DNA of 64,000 nucleotides from Aphidius gifuensis (taxonomy: Eukaryota > Arthropoda > Insecta > Hymenoptera > Braconidae). The position numbers and the translations under genes were made by a program. Each line of letters opens with the position of its first letter. The stretch's first letter is position 1. Below are positions 20,884 to 35,640 of the stretch, piece by piece. Below the pieces are notes generated by a model. That model worked only from the letters and a program-made list of their open reading frames with translations. It made no database searches and was not told where the DNA came from. The DNA lies in assembly GCF_014905175.1 (NCBI RefSeq), contig NC_057792.1, positions 16,374,963 through 16,438,962 on the forward strand, in the 5' to 3' direction.

Positions 20884-23800
20884 TCAAGTTAAAATATCAA
20901 ATCTTTTTTCTTTTAATATCAATAATTAATAATAGAATCCATTTAATTTTTTTTAGAAAGAAAAACTTTGTAATTCAGTTTTTTAAATAAAATCAATTTT
21001 TTTTTATGTATATTATCAATATATATGTAATTTTGTTTTTTAAAATTATTTTATTTATCAATTGTTGACTTATTCAATAAATAGACAGCAAAAAAGAGGA
21101 GAATAAAAATGGACAGGATTAATATTTACATTGGATTTGTTTTCTTTTTTTTTTCTTCATATAATTACAATTAAAACCCCGTTGAAATATTTTCAAATAA
21201 ATTGATTATTAATATTTTTAATATTATTATCAATAATTGTTATTATTATTATTTTCATTATTACAATAATTATCATTATTAAATTTGTATATGACTAAAA
21301 TCATCGCAGAAACAAAGCTTCGTCCAGAGTTCGTCCTAAGGCCAAATCATTCAATCATTTTTTATTAATATTATACACATTTTATTTTAATTAATATCAT
21401 TTTTTTTTTTTTTAATCAATCAATCAATTATTCATTCCTTTTTTTTAAATAAAATACACAATTTTACAATTCACATTTATACAAATTGACGATACTTTTC
21501 GGCCTCTTGCTTTGTTTCTTTAATTTTTTAATATCGTTCTCTTTTTTTTGTTCATTCTAATTTCATTGTTTATCTTAATTTACTTTACCATTTTTTTTTT
21601 CTAAACTGGATGGAATCAGGTCGAGCAATCCATAATCATTTTTTTTTACACTTTTTTTTGACGATTTTTGAGGGGGAATACATATTGTAAAAATACAATT
21701 ACTACAGTTTTTTATTATTATTTTTTTTTTGTTTTTTATGTTAACACGTATTTTTTTTTTGCTCTATATTCTCACGTTTTTTTTTTTAAATATATTTTAG
21801 TATTTTATTGATAAAAATAATTATGAAAAAATATTAGAAACAATAAGGAGGGTCATTATCAACGACAGCAGTGAAATTTTAGACAAAAAAAAATATAAAT
21901 ATTTATATATATTAGAGTACGTCAATCTGCACGATTATTGTTTGAAAAAAAAACAAGAAAATTATCTATATCTTTTAGTCTAAAAATAAATAATTAGAGA
22001 AAAATATTAATAATAAATAATAATTATTAGAATTAATAGTAAAAATCAAATAACCCTGAATTTTTAGTAAAATAATTCTACCAATTTTTTTCTTTCTTAA
22101 TAATCAAAAAGAAAAAAAATAATTCAACAAAAATATTAACGTAATTATTACTAATTAAAAAAGTATTATTTTTTTTTTTAATGGGAAGACACAAGCCCCC
22201 ACGTAAATAGGTACAACGAAAGAAAAAAAAAAAATATTTATATATATATTTTTGATATATTTAAATAAAAATATTAATTGCATTTCTATATCTACAATTT
22301 TTTTTTACGCTAGGACGGATTGCCGTCGTCGTTGCCAAATAAATTACACTGCACAGATTGACATACACTCGTCATAAATTGACATAAATAAATACAATAT
22401 TTTTTTTATTTATAATTTTTAAAAATTATTCGAAATTTATTACAGAGAAAAATTGGATTTTAATTTTTTCTTTTTATTATAAATAATTTCATTATAATTT
22501 TTGTTTTAATTATGTTTTTTTTTAGTTTAAATTTAATTTAAGTACACATTATTGACAGTTAAAATAATTGTGAAAACATTTATCCTTTTTTTCTCTGCAC
22601 TTTGAATAAATTGTTTTTTATTTTTTTTTATTGAATTTGTATATCAATTGGACGATTAAAAAATTTTTAGTTTAAAAAATTCGATGATTTTAAATATGAT
22701 ATATTTTTTTAAATAAATTTTTTATTTTTTCTGGTGCATCAACGAGTTTTATTCTAAGCGTTTTATATTTCATACAAATTACTTTGTATAATTTAAATAG
22801 AATAAATAAAAAAAAAAAATATAAATAATTGTGTAAAAAATTCCTGTAAAAAAAAAAGAAAATTTATTTTAAAAAATTGAACATTTGTCATTCAGTCAGC
22901 TTTTTTTATTACGAAACAATTATTGAGTATTATTGTTTTTTTTTATTTTTATTTTTATTATTTTTCTGTTTTAATTTTATCTTAAATAATTACATAAAAT
23001 GCTATTGTAGACTTGATTTTACGTGATCACATCTTGCTATTTTTAAAAGTTTTAAAAAAATTTTATTTTTCTCTTTCTTTTATTTTTTGTTTTTATAATA
23101 TATTTTATATAATATTTGTTAAATAAGCACAGTCTATGGCATTTGCAATGAGTAGAAAAAAAGAGTTGAACAAAAAAAAATAAAAATAAAATAACAATAT
23201 TGGAATGAAAGAGTAATATGAAAATAACAAAAAATAATATCATAAAAAAAAAAAAGTAATTTTTAATCCTCCATTTGTTTTTTAATAATTTCAATTTACA
23301 AAAATTTCCTACCTAAAAAGAAAAAATCCTCCGTTCAATTTCGAAACAAAACGAAACGAAAAAAAAAAAAAAAAATCAACAATTATTTCCTTTTTTTATT
23401 TATTTAAATAATAATAATTGAGTATTAAAAATTAATATCATATTTTCGATGATAAACGAGATTCATATTATATGGCAAATATAAATTAATTTCTTCGCTT
23501 TTTTTTAGTTTTTTTTTTTTGTTTTTAAATAAAAAATAATAATAAAAAAAAAAAAGTACGTATAAAAAAAATTTTCAATTATTTATAACAATAAATTTAC
23601 CTAGGGCCTAGACTGAGCTGCACATAAATTTTTTCATAATCAAATGGCCTCCCCCCCTTTCCACCACCTCACATTTTATCAACATAAAGCTAATAATTTT
23701 GTTTTGTTTTCTTAGATTAATTTTTTTTCCTTTCGTATTTTTCTTTATATATATTTAAATGTTATTCCACCCGCTCATCAATCATACCACCAAGGCAATT

Positions 23801-25055
23801 TTAGCCCTCAACTTGTTCACAATTTATACACAATAATAATAATAATAATATTAATAATAAAAATAATAATAATAATAAAATAATAATAGTTATTAATAAT
23901 AATCCCCAAACTATCTCACTACATTCCATGGAGGATTTTTTTTTTGTTTAAATATTATTATTTATCCTTTTTAATCATTTTGCACACAATTTCATTTTTT
24001 AAAATCATTTGTTCACTTATTTATATATATATTTATATAATTTTTTATATCTATATATATAATATATCAATTTGTTTTATATAATGTATATTTATACATT
24101 TTAAAAGTCGATGAAAATATGGAGCACAAAGTTGCATGTTTAGTATTTTTTACATTAAATATCGATGGTTGTATCAATTGATCACAGAAATTTATTACTT
24201 GAACCATTCTATTTTTTTTTTTTTAGCTACAATTCAGCTAAAATATTCTCCATATTTTCAGATGGCCTGTTGTAACATATTTTTTTTATTTTTTTTAATT
24301 ATTAATAATAATATCAATTAATTAATTAATTTTATATATCGCAATGAAGTTAGTAGGCATTGCCACACGTGCTCGGATCACAGACTACTTGCTGTTGTAC
24401 ATTTTTTTATTTTTTTTTTTTGTACAAACAGTCTGGTGCACACTATGGCTTATATTTTTTTTAAATTTATCTTATTATTTTTCTTTTTGTTATTATTTTT
24501 TATTATTTTTTTTATTTTATAGATTTGTTTTTCACATAAGTGATTTATCTACTTAATCATTTTTTTTTTATATTTTGTGTTATCTTTTTTAATTTGTGCT
24601 GTAATTATTTTTTTTTTTTTTGTGTTTATGTCTTTTAATCTAGCATATTTATTGGCAGTGAAATTGAACATGAATAGGGTTTTTTTTTATTTATATTTGC
24701 TTTGTGTATCGTTGACGTTTTGTATTTATAATATTAATTTTTTTTTAAATTTTTCAAGGGACCAATTCCAAAGGTGCAAAGACTATTTTTTCATTTCATC
24801 ATTTTTCTAGTTTTATATGGCAGCAATAGTTACATTTTTTTGCATTCCATTTCCCTTATTATTTTTTTATTATTCTTTGTACATATAAACGAGGTGAGTC
24901 TGATGCGCAATATCGAGGCACTAGTCAAGTGTTTTTTTTTTTTAATCCTTTTTTTTTTTGTTGATAAAATTTATATTTTAAAATATATTTAAAAAAAATT
25001 AAATAACTGGGATGTTTGACTACTATTCGATGATAAAATTAGATGTAAAATTGTG
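20884..25055. other. Convergent intergenic DNA and 3' UTRs of INTS12 (plus) and PlexA (minus)
   Basis: About 4.2 kb between gene ends that point at each other, dominated by poly-A/T runs. Less AT-rich islands stand out at 21300-21350, 22180-22220, 22305-22375, 23600-23700, 24341-24450 (with a CTGTTGTACA/TGTACAAACAG stem around a T-rich loop) and 24885-24930. Read on the minus strand these could be conserved elements of a long PlexA 3' UTR. I found no gene; the hydrophobic ORFs here are translations of T-runs. Confidence 0.6.
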
Positions 25056-28000
25056 TCAGCAAGCACTTGTCTCTTCGCCATGAATTGTACATGCTACATT
25101 TTCAAGTATGTGTGGTAAATGTAATTTACGACAGCCAGAGTCCGATTCCAAGGCTTCTAAAATCTATTTAAAGCAAATAATATATATAATTAATATATAT
25201 AATTATAGATAATAATTAATAAATAATAATTGATTGACTTACTTGTTCATAATATTTATTGACATAAATATAAAGTTCTTTAAGTGCAGCAATAATATCA
25301 AATTCATTAGCATGCGATGCACTTAATTGTTGCATTGAATATGAAATTTCTTGATCACTTATTGTTGGTAATCTTTGTACATCATGATAAAAACGTCCAA
25401 CTTTATCACGATAATGTGGTATATCTTTAGCAAATAATAATTTATTTGATGGTGAATCTTTACCAAGACGATGTTCAGTTGTTGAACATGCATCCATAAA
25501 TGTTTGTGCAATAACAGATAAACTTGAGTCAACAGTTGTTGTTTTATTAATATCAAACATAAAATCTGGATTTTTAATAAAATTAACCCAAAATCTAAGT
25601 GGTAAACTATTTGATTTCCAAGCATGTGATACTTCTGGATCAGTAATACCATGTCGTTTTGCTGATTCATCCAAAAAATCAAATAGCCATTTAACAGCAT
25701 TTGGTAATGATTCATTTGCTGTTAATATTGTATTAAAAAAATCATCAACAAATTTTTGTACAGTACCTTTTGTTGATAATAAACGTGTTAAAAAAATTTC
25801 TGGTATTGCTTTGTGTGTACGTTCAGGTGGATGATGATGATGATGATGATGTTTTGAATTTGCAAAATTACCAATACTTGGTGGACATACTTGTTCATCA
25901 ATTGGTCTAACTAAATGCCATAATCTTTGATTAATACCACTTTCAATATCACCATTTGTTATTAATGATGGTGAATGATGATGATGATGTTGTGAATCAA
26001 AATAAATGCCACCACCACCACCACTATGTGAATACATAATTGGTGCTGCTGTTGTTTGATGACTACCAGTTGTACAATTATTACCAATACGATTTAATGA
26101 TTGACGACTATTATGATAATTATGACTTGTTGATTTGCATGTATTATATGTTTTATTATAATTGACATTATTATCATTATATGTATCATGATTTTGACGT
26201 GGTATTAGGGACATAACTGCTGATTCTTTAACACCATAATGTGATAGTGTATTAATTTTTTTCCAATCACCTGAATTTTTAGTTGTTAAATCTTCATCTT
26301 GTAGAGTTAAATGACCACCTCTACCATGACGCCATTCAAGATCAACATCTGTTATTAATGGACGCATTGAAAATGGTGTATTTTTATATAATGAATCAAG
26401 TATTTTTGATTTAACTTGTGATATTGTATCACAATCAAGTACTTTACATTGTATTTTTTCATCTAAATCATCTTGTACAACATGTAATGTTACAATACAA
26501 TGATCAATTTTTTCACGTAATAAACGTTCTTCAGATAATGAATAACGTGCATCATGTGTTATAAAATCAACTGGTCCTTTTTCAATTTGATGTTTAATTG
26601 CTTTAAATAATAAAAATAATGATGAACCAGCATAATCTTTTAAATAATTATACATACATAATGCCATCCAATTTGTAAGCATTTTTTCAACAACTGATTC
26701 TGTTCTACGTAACATTAATTGTGGATATTTATTATCAACTGATTTATCAATAAGACGTATTAATAAATTCATTAATATATCAGTTGCATAATCCATATTA
26801 TGCATTAATATTATCATTAATAATGATGCAACATTTACTTTATCCCGTATATTAAAATCAACTTGTCCCTCAATTGTATCAATAAATTTAAGTAAAAAAC
26901 ATTTATTATTAATTAATTGTTGAAATTTTAACATTGCTGTATCATAATTATTATTTGTTGTACGATTATTACGAGGTAAACGTGGATCATTTAATATTGG
27001 ATGATCAATAACACCAGGAAAAAATACTTTCATAATATAGTTTTTATGATCTAATATTGGTATACCAGATGATTCTAAATCAGCTGTTAAATCAGTCATA
27101 TCTGTTTGTAATTCAGCAAATGCTTGTTTACATTCCATTCTAACATTACTTTCTAATGTATCCATTTGTATTTGTATACGTTTATATTCACGTTCAGCTT
27201 GTGTACTTTTACGTCTATAAACAATAAGTACAATTATAAATATAAATATTAAACTAAATGTACCAGCAGCAATACCAGCAATTGCTTCTGGTGGTATTGG
27301 ATATGATTTAATAACTTCATAATGTAAATAACCAATTGTAAATCTTAATGTTTTACCAACTCTAACAACAACAAGTGGTAAATTACGTTCATTTTTAATT
27401 CCCATTTCATCAGTTGATGATGGTTGTTGATCTGGTGGTGTACATACTAATTGTGTATGTGCTAATGATGTTACATTACAATATGATGTACCAACAGTTA
27501 CAATAACATCTGTTTCATCACTTGCTGTATTTAAATTTTCACCTTCAATAACTAATGTATCACCTTTATATAATTTTAACATTTGTGGAAATGAAAAAAA
27601 TTTTGGATCATCAACATATGACAAATGATTTCTAATATTTTGAAAATATTTTTCAATATCACGTACACTATCAACATTATCCATGACAAATGCAATTTTT
27701 AATGATAACTGTGATTCTTTTGGTCCATTTAAATTAACATTATTATTATTATTATTTATTGATAATGATGAAATTGATGTTGATGTTGATAATGACGACG
27801 ACGAATGTTGTTTATGTTGTAATGATCTTTTTAATCTATTTTTTAAATAATTTTCATGTTTTGTAGTTAAATATTTATATGCAATACTTGGACTTGGACA
27901 TTCCATTTGTGTTGGATTTAATACAACACATATTGTTGTATTAATTGGTTTAATATCATTATCATAATAAACCTCCATTTCTGGTTTTTGTATTGTATCT

Positions 28001-31000
28001 AAATTAGTACCATGTACTGTTATCATTCTACCACCAGATGCAAAACTACGTAATGGTTTAATTTCCATAATTGTTGGATCTTGTGTATAATTAAATGGAT
28101 TATTATCAAGTGTTCTATTAGCACCATCAATGGATAAAGTTAGCTTTTTAATAAAACGTACATGTCCAGATTTTGATGTACGACATGTTAAACGTGTACT
28201 ACTTGCTTGTGTTATATTAACAATACATGGTAATTCATCTAAATATGCTGTTATTGTACTACCAATATTTAAATAATTACCACTTATTGCAATTTGTGTA
28301 CCACCACTTTGTGGTCCAACTGTTGGATATATACCTGTCAATGTTATATCTTGATAATGAAATAATACAGCACTTTCAGTATAACCAGCATCATTACCAA
28401 CAATAACTTTAGCAGTATCTTGTGTATCACGTTTACCAGTACGACATACTATTCTAACAGATACTTCATAATCAACAAGTTTACATGGTATATTACCAAT
28501 ATGTATTTTATCCATAACATCACTTTCTTTTAAACCTAAATTACTACCTTCAATTGTAACAAGTGTACCACCTTCAATTGGACCACTTAATGGACGAAAC
28601 ATATCAATACGTGGTTTTGGACATTCAGCAAATGGTGAATATAAACATGAATGACGATATGTACAACTATTACCACACCATGAACATTCAAAACGTTTAT
28701 CACGTGTCATACATAATGAACAATCAGCATGTTCACGATGTGAACCAAGTACTTCACATTTATATAATATTATTTTAGTACGATCAATATGATGATTTGT
28801 ATTCCATACAACTGTTACTGATGCTTCATATTCACCAGTCAATGATTCATATGAATATATTGTTTTATCACATACTATTGAACGACTACTATCAACACGT
28901 GCTTGTACACGTAAATTAGCACCTTCAATTGTAACAATACATTGAAAACCAGTATGTCCAACTTGTGGATGTGGTAAATTTTCACCTTCAAGTATTATTT
29001 CTTTAGGTACATTATTTGGTAACATTAATGGTTTATCACGTTTTGTAAAACGTGGACAATATTGTACTCCATGAGCAGCTAAATTTGCTTGATTATTATT
29101 ATCACCAGATATAATATTACCCTGACAACCAGATGTATTATGTGTACATTTATTATCATAAACACACCAACTACATGCCCATTGTGCTTTAACACATTCA
29201 GTACAAACAGTATGACGTGAACAATCAAAATATGCAAAATTACGTGATACAAAATCTTTATTTGTTTCAGATGAACGTACTGATAATGGTACATAAATAT
29301 GATCAGTATCTTCTGGTATATTTGGACGTTGATTTATTGATGGTACTGTGCATATTAAACCATAACCTGTCATTAATGCATTTACTGGTTCAGCATTACC
29401 AAATACACATTTATAATTTGCACCAGATGGTAATTCTGGTAATGTACGTATTGTTAACTGTACTTTACTCATTTGTTTAATTGGTAAACGATCAGGTAAT
29501 ATTTGTTCAAAATCAATACACTGTTGTCCAGTTGATAATGATAACCATCTTGGTGAACTACGTGATGCTTTTTGACATGCACCACGTATTGTACAACGTT
29601 TTTCTAATGAACACCAACCACAATATGGATCTTTAGCATCTAAACATTTACTACAACTTGTATAACCACTACAATGTTCAACTTTAACTTTTGTTATTCT
29701 TGATGTTGATAATACATATAAATAATCACCATTTGATGATAATAACATGTCAGGTAATAATTTATTATTTTTATCAATAACAATACTTTCATAAACAGAT
29801 GTACCAGGTTCATTATTATTATTACCACTTGATGATGATAATAATACTTTTTTTAATATACCATCATTTGTACCAAGAAATGCAACAGTATGACTTTCAG
29901 TATTAGCAACAGTTATTGATGTTACAAATGTATCAGAAAAATTAACAACTGATTGTCCAATAATTGGTGATACACCAGATATTTTTAATCCAACTTCACA
30001 AAAATTTAATATATTACCAGTTGTACCAGCAATTGGACATTCACCATCCTGTATTGGTCCACTAATATATCCCATATTTCTATATTTAATACTACCATTA
30101 AAACACATATGTATATTTTCATTAAATTTTGTTTCAATTTCTTGCAATGAATAAACACATAATGCTGATTTTGGTTGTGCTTCATTTGTAATACCTTTAC
30201 TTGGTGAAAATACTGATACAAATATTGGATCACCAACAGATATACCAAGTTGTAATGCTAAATCACTACCAGCTTTAGCAACTTTAGCATCTTGTAATAA
30301 ATTATATATTTGTTGTGTACCATTACCAATATCAACTGAACATTGTAATGTAACTTCAGTATAACTATCATAATTTGGATCACTAATACAACTTCTTGCT
30401 AATCTAGTTATATAACCAAGTTCTTCTTGTTCTGGTAAATACGATTGTTTTTGTACCAATACAAAATATGCATATTCACTTGCATTAAAACCATAAACAT
30501 ATTTAACTAAAAAATGATCACGATATTTAACATCAATATGTAATATTGATTGTTTATTAAATGTGTATTTTGCAAATTCCATTGTTAATAAATCACGTGA
30601 TGATATTGCTGGTACATCATGACGATATTCACCGTTATTTGTAAATGTTGTACCAACATATAAAACATTTGTTCTACCCCATGGATTATAACGTTCTGGA
30701 CCAATAAATGCATATGTTGATGATAACTCATCATTTGCAGCAACACTGTGTGGTAAAAACTCTGGTTTTATTGATATATTTGACATTTTATATTTTTCAC
30801 AGGCACCTTGAAGTAATGAACCACATGCTATTAATGTTTGTGATTCAATATCACCAATTAATAATTTATTTATATTATCCATTAATGATGTTGTCATTTC
30901 ATGTGATGTACATCCGGTTGCATGACACTGGGGATTATCACGTCTTGGTCCTGTAAATTAAAAAAATACATTTATCATTATTATTACAATTTATCAGTTG

Positions 31001-32012
31001 TCATTGTTAATGTTATTTTAGGGTGGAGAAATATTTTCAATACATTGATCCAGCTGTAGATAAAAATTAGAAAAAAAAAAACTAGCACATTTAATTTTTT
31101 TGTATTTTTCTTTTATACAATAAGTTCACACACACCAAAAAAAAAAAAAAAAACTATACTCTTTGTGTCGTGTGTCTATTGAAGAATAGTTTTAAACTAT
31201 TTTCCTTTTTTTTTTTTCAGTTCAAATTACTTGCTTTTGTAGTAGAATTTTTTTAAAATTTAATTCAATACGATAGTGTGTCTTGTAGCAATTTAAAATG
31301 AGTGAGATACATATACATACATCAACTAAATAGAATAAAAAATAAAAAAAAAAAAGTAAAATTAAATTGATGCAGTTGATCATCATGACAACAAATCGTT
31401 TTAAATCACATTTATCATAATTAAATTCAGGTCATTATTGTATTAAACCAATTGTCATTCATTAAATAGTAATTGACGTGATATCTATTTTAAAAAATCT
31501 CATAAAATATATAATTGTTTTATATATATAAATTAATAATAATAATAATCAATAAACTAACCAGTTGATATAAGTTCTTCAAGTTGTAAATTTGAATTAA
31601 ATTGAAATAGATGATTAACACCACCAGCATATAGCCTTCCACTTGCTGGATCAATAGTAAGATGATTAAATTTAACATCTTGATTTGTTAAATTAGTATC
31701 AACATCATTTTTCATAATTTTATATTGATTATTTGGTGGAAATCTAGCAACAACATGAGGTGATAGTACATCATCATTTGTCAATGGTGCTTTTGTTAAT
31801 AATGGTTTTGTTGATGCTAAAATATTTGACGATGACAATGGTGATTGTGTTGTTGATGACATATATGCTAATGGACCTGGTACTGATGTTGTTGATGATA
31901 AATATGAATATGGTGATGATGATGAAGCTGATGGTATTGATACAGCACTTGTATTATTAATTATAACAATTAAAATTATCATAATTGTTAGCCACAATGA
32001 TGAAAATGTCAT
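25056..32012 (-). CDS. PlexA: Plexin A, semaphorin receptor
   Basis: Coding exons on the minus strand: 32012-31562, 30950-25243 and 25163-25056, encoding 2088 aa. I chose the Met at 32012 because it opens a clean signal peptide (MTFSSLWLTIMIILIVIINN). An upstream Met at 32132 would bury it. After a Ser/Thr-rich spacer come the sema domain (about 105-570), three PSI modules (near 576, 725 and 880; e.g. CSKCLDAKDPYCGWC), IPT/TIG repeats from about 927, a membrane helix (about 1372-1394, IAGIAAGTFSLIFIFIIVLIVY) and a split cytoplasmic RasGAP with an inserted Rho-binding domain (about 1637-1750). LLRRTESVAEKMLTNW-type and CSTTEHRLGKDSPSNKLL motifs favour the A class over B. It reads semaphorins in axon guidance. 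His-rich and Asn-rich inserts lie in the cytoplasmic linker and before IPT4. The single 5.7-kb exon is unusually large. Confidence 0.93.
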
Positions 32013-32288
32013 ATTTATTTTAATATAATTTTTAAATATTTTTTTATTTAATCGTGGTGGTGGTGGTACTGTTAAAAATACCGGTAATTTCATGGTTTTT
32101 TTATTATCTATTAACCACACTGGATTATTCATATTTTTATTTTTTTATTTTTAATACTTTGTTTAGTATTTTTATTTATTTATTTCTGTTTGTTTATTTT
32201 TATAAATCCTCGTGATGTTTAGTCGAGGATTTAATCATACGTTGATTATTCGTTTTGATGACAACACCAGCATGATCACTCAAATTAT
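32013..32288 (-). promoter_or_regulatory. PlexA 5' UTR part of the first coding exon
   Basis: On the minus strand a good acceptor (TTTGTATTTCTTACAG, AG at 32289-32290) begins the exon that carries the start codon. At least one noncoding exon must therefore lie further upstream (rightwards). Confidence 0.6.
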
Positions 32289-35200
32289 CTGTAAGAAATA
32301 CAAAAATGTAAAATAAACAATTAGTATTTTTAACGTTATAAATTATTATTGTTGTTTTATTTTATAATTTATTTTACTAGTGGATTTTAAGTATTTTTAA
32401 TTGAATATTAAATTGTATGAGTCAAGATGAAAAACGTTTAGTGGCAGGTGGTACAAACACAGACCACCTTAATGACCTTGAAATGAGCTCATTAGTTGAA
32501 AAATATTAAGTACTTCTTTTCATTCATATATTTATTTTTTGTATTTCAAAGATGATGCTAAATTTCAAAGGATAAAAAATAAATAATAAAGTTAAAACTT
32601 TATGAAATGTGTCAGAATTTTCTTTGCAGTATGAATAATATTAAAAGAAAAATAAAAAAACATATTTAAATCTTGTGAATATATATATTTTCAATTGAGA
32701 TAAATATATTTTTTGAAATATAAATTTTTATTTCATTTGTAATTCTTTTGAGTTTATAAATTTTATGCATCAAAGAAAAATAAAAAGGTTTTATGTTTTT
32801 TATTTTCAAATAAAGATAAAAAATAGTTGGGTATTTTAATTGCATGAACACTTGACCATTTTTGGATGTTCAATTAGTGATTTAAAGGTAAGTTACTTTT
32901 GAAGAAAAATTACATACATGCAATTTGCCATGAATAAATAATTATTGCAAAGAAAAAAAAAAAGGCATTAAAAATATATAACAGATAAATAAAATTTAAT
33001 TGAAAAGTAAACATCATAAATCAATTATTTTCAATATTACATTAATAATAAAATCAAATAAATCATATCTACTTTATTTACTTTCAAAAGAAATATAATA
33101 TATATATCTTTCTGAAAGTTTAACCAAAGAATCACTAAAAAATCACTCCCACAAAAAAAAGCAGCAACTCAACCAATGCAATATAATTTATTTTTTTTAT
33201 AAATTTGTAATTCAAATATAAAACATGATAAAAATAATAAAAAATATTTTAAATAATTTATAATCCGAGTAAATAAATAAAAAATTATTATTCATCAAAT
33301 ATAATCACGTATTTTTAAATTTACGACATAAAAATTTCTGCATTTAAAAAAAAACAAACCATCAAGTTTTTTATTTATTTATAAATAACCAGTATCATCA
33401 GTACACTGACCCATGATAACAAAACATAATTAAAAATTTACAATATTCAAATAACTCTCTGACTTCTCAAGTCCCCAAAAAAAAAACATGATCCTTATTT
33501 CTGCATGTGTGTGCATGTATAAAATGCAAAAACAAAAAGCATTAAAAATAAGGGTTACTGAGGGTAAAAAGCAAAAAATAATAATAATAATAAATAATAA
33601 GAGGACTAGTTATTTCAACGACAATGTGAATATGAGTATGAGGACGAGTATCAAGATGACAACAGTAAAGGGTTTCAAGTAAAATGACAAAATAAAAAGG
33701 GGAACAAATAATAACAACAACAAATAAATAAGACTAAGTGCAATGTAAAAAAAAAATAAATAAAAACAATATATATACATATACAACAAGTATACTTTAG
33801 TGGCCGTAAATTAATAATGACTAATGAGAAAACCCCAACAGGAAGAGAAAGAATATGAGTATTGTTAGTTGTGCAATGATAAACGGGCCCAGATGGCTCA
33901 TTCCCCATCACGATTCTCAAGAGTACCCTTGCACTGCACATATAATATACTCAGCATATATGATTTTTTTTATTTTTAAATTTACCCTTATACAGCACAC
34001 ACAGTTATACATTGGTTCCTTTTTTTTTTTTTATTTATTTTTATTATTTTTTTGCCACTACAACATAAAATTTATACAACTACTACTACTACTTTTACTA
34101 CTACAGCTAATATTATTATATACATACAACTTGTGTCATGCAAAAAGTACAGAAGGGGGATGAAAAAAATAGGGAGGTATGAGGAGGAAATTGAAGGAGG
34201 TTTTGGGTGGTGGGCGAGAGGGAGAATGAGCTAAACGATAAAGGTGAACACAAGAGAGAAAAAGAGACAGGGAAAATTTAACCCAAGAATAAAAAATAAT
34301 AAATAAATAATAATAATAATGATAAATAAAAAAAAAACAGGCAGCACAGAGTGGATCGAGTATGAACGAAAATAAAAAAAAAAAAAGGAAAAGAAGGGCA
34401 TATAGAGTCGCACACTTGACAGCTACAGAGTCTTCAACACAAAGGCATGTTAGGCTCTTTTCAATCCTATGGAATGCATCTGTTTCCATCACATAAATTC
34501 CCTCATATCTTTCATTCCCATCAAAAATCATAAAATCATTATAATATACAGTTTTATTATTAAAAAAAAAAAAAATTCATTTATTATTATTTAAACGTAG
34601 ATTATTTTTGTTTTTAAAAATCGAAATATACCTATATTTTTTTTTAATGAGTAATGAGTTTATTGTACTGTTTTTTAACTTTGATATCAAGAGTATAATA
34701 ATGAGGTTTTTATTTATATTTTTTTTTATTTTTTGGAGTAAATTATTACGGGGTTACAAGCGGTGATTGTAAGGACAAAGACGTGACGTCATAAATTAAA
34801 AAAAAAAAAGGAAAATAAATAAGATGGAATTTTATTAGAGTATATTTTTTTTGGAGTAATTATTTTTTTTAGATGATATGTTTATTTACCTCGTTTTTAA
34901 CGAGAATATTATCTTGTATGAATTTTCTTTTTTTTTTTTTTAGTATTTGATGATGTTAATATTAAACTTGATGCACTAGGGCACATCACGAATATTCACC
35001 ATCTTTTCACATTAGCCACTTGAATAAATGATTTTTTTTTCCAAATAAAAAACACAATAATCTTGAAACCAATCACTATAATAAATCACATATGAATATT
35101 TATCAACAAAAGTAGTATGAAAAAAAAAACACACACTCTCACACACACAGACACAATTCACAATAAAAAAAATTATTTAAATAATAATTTATTTATTTAT

Positions 35201-35640
35201 GTTATAAATAAAAATAAAAAAAAAATAAATCAGAAAGCGTCAAACTGCATTTCACAATAACTAAAAAAATATTTTTGTTATGAATAATAAATAATCAAAT
35301 AATTATTTATCTTAATTTCATATTTAATTTATAATTTATTTTTTTTTTAAAAAAAACACCACTATACAATATAACAATATTATGTATTTTGTCTTGATCT
35401 AAACACAAAAAAATATATTAGAAATTAAAAAAATTTCTGTATACTTTGTAAGCACAAAAAATAAAAAAATAATAATTTCACTGACACACACGATAATTAT
35501 ACACACAATAAATAGACACAAGGGATTATGCAGAGTTTTAAAAAAAGATAATAATTAGAGGGTGAACTATATATAATTAATTATTTGTTTTATTTATTTT
35601 GGACGTTATGGTATTTCGTTGATTGACAATAATATACATT
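32289..35640 (-). other. Presumed PlexA 5' intron(s) and noncoding exon(s)
   Basis: 3.3 kb of AT-rich DNA without a credible coding gene. Islands with more balanced composition are at 33870-33955, 34141-34240 (a homopurine tract on the plus strand) and 34410-34530. One of these may be a noncoding PlexA exon or an enhancer. ORFs here have simple-repeat content and no family signature. Confidence 0.45.

Noticed and set aside
21910..22375. GTCAATCTG/CAGATTGAC inverted pair
   Set aside because: Only nine bases, 430 bp apart, with no flanking duplication; expected by chance in a window this size.
24136..24992. Series of hydrophobic plus-strand ORFs resembling membrane proteins
   Set aside because: They are translations of T-rich DNA (Phe, Leu, Ile, Tyr). 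Successive short ORFs in different frames have no conserved motif.
34136..34531. 131-codon minus-strand ORF
   Set aside because: Poly-Phe/Tyr composition from homopolymer runs; lies in PlexA 5' noncoding DNA.
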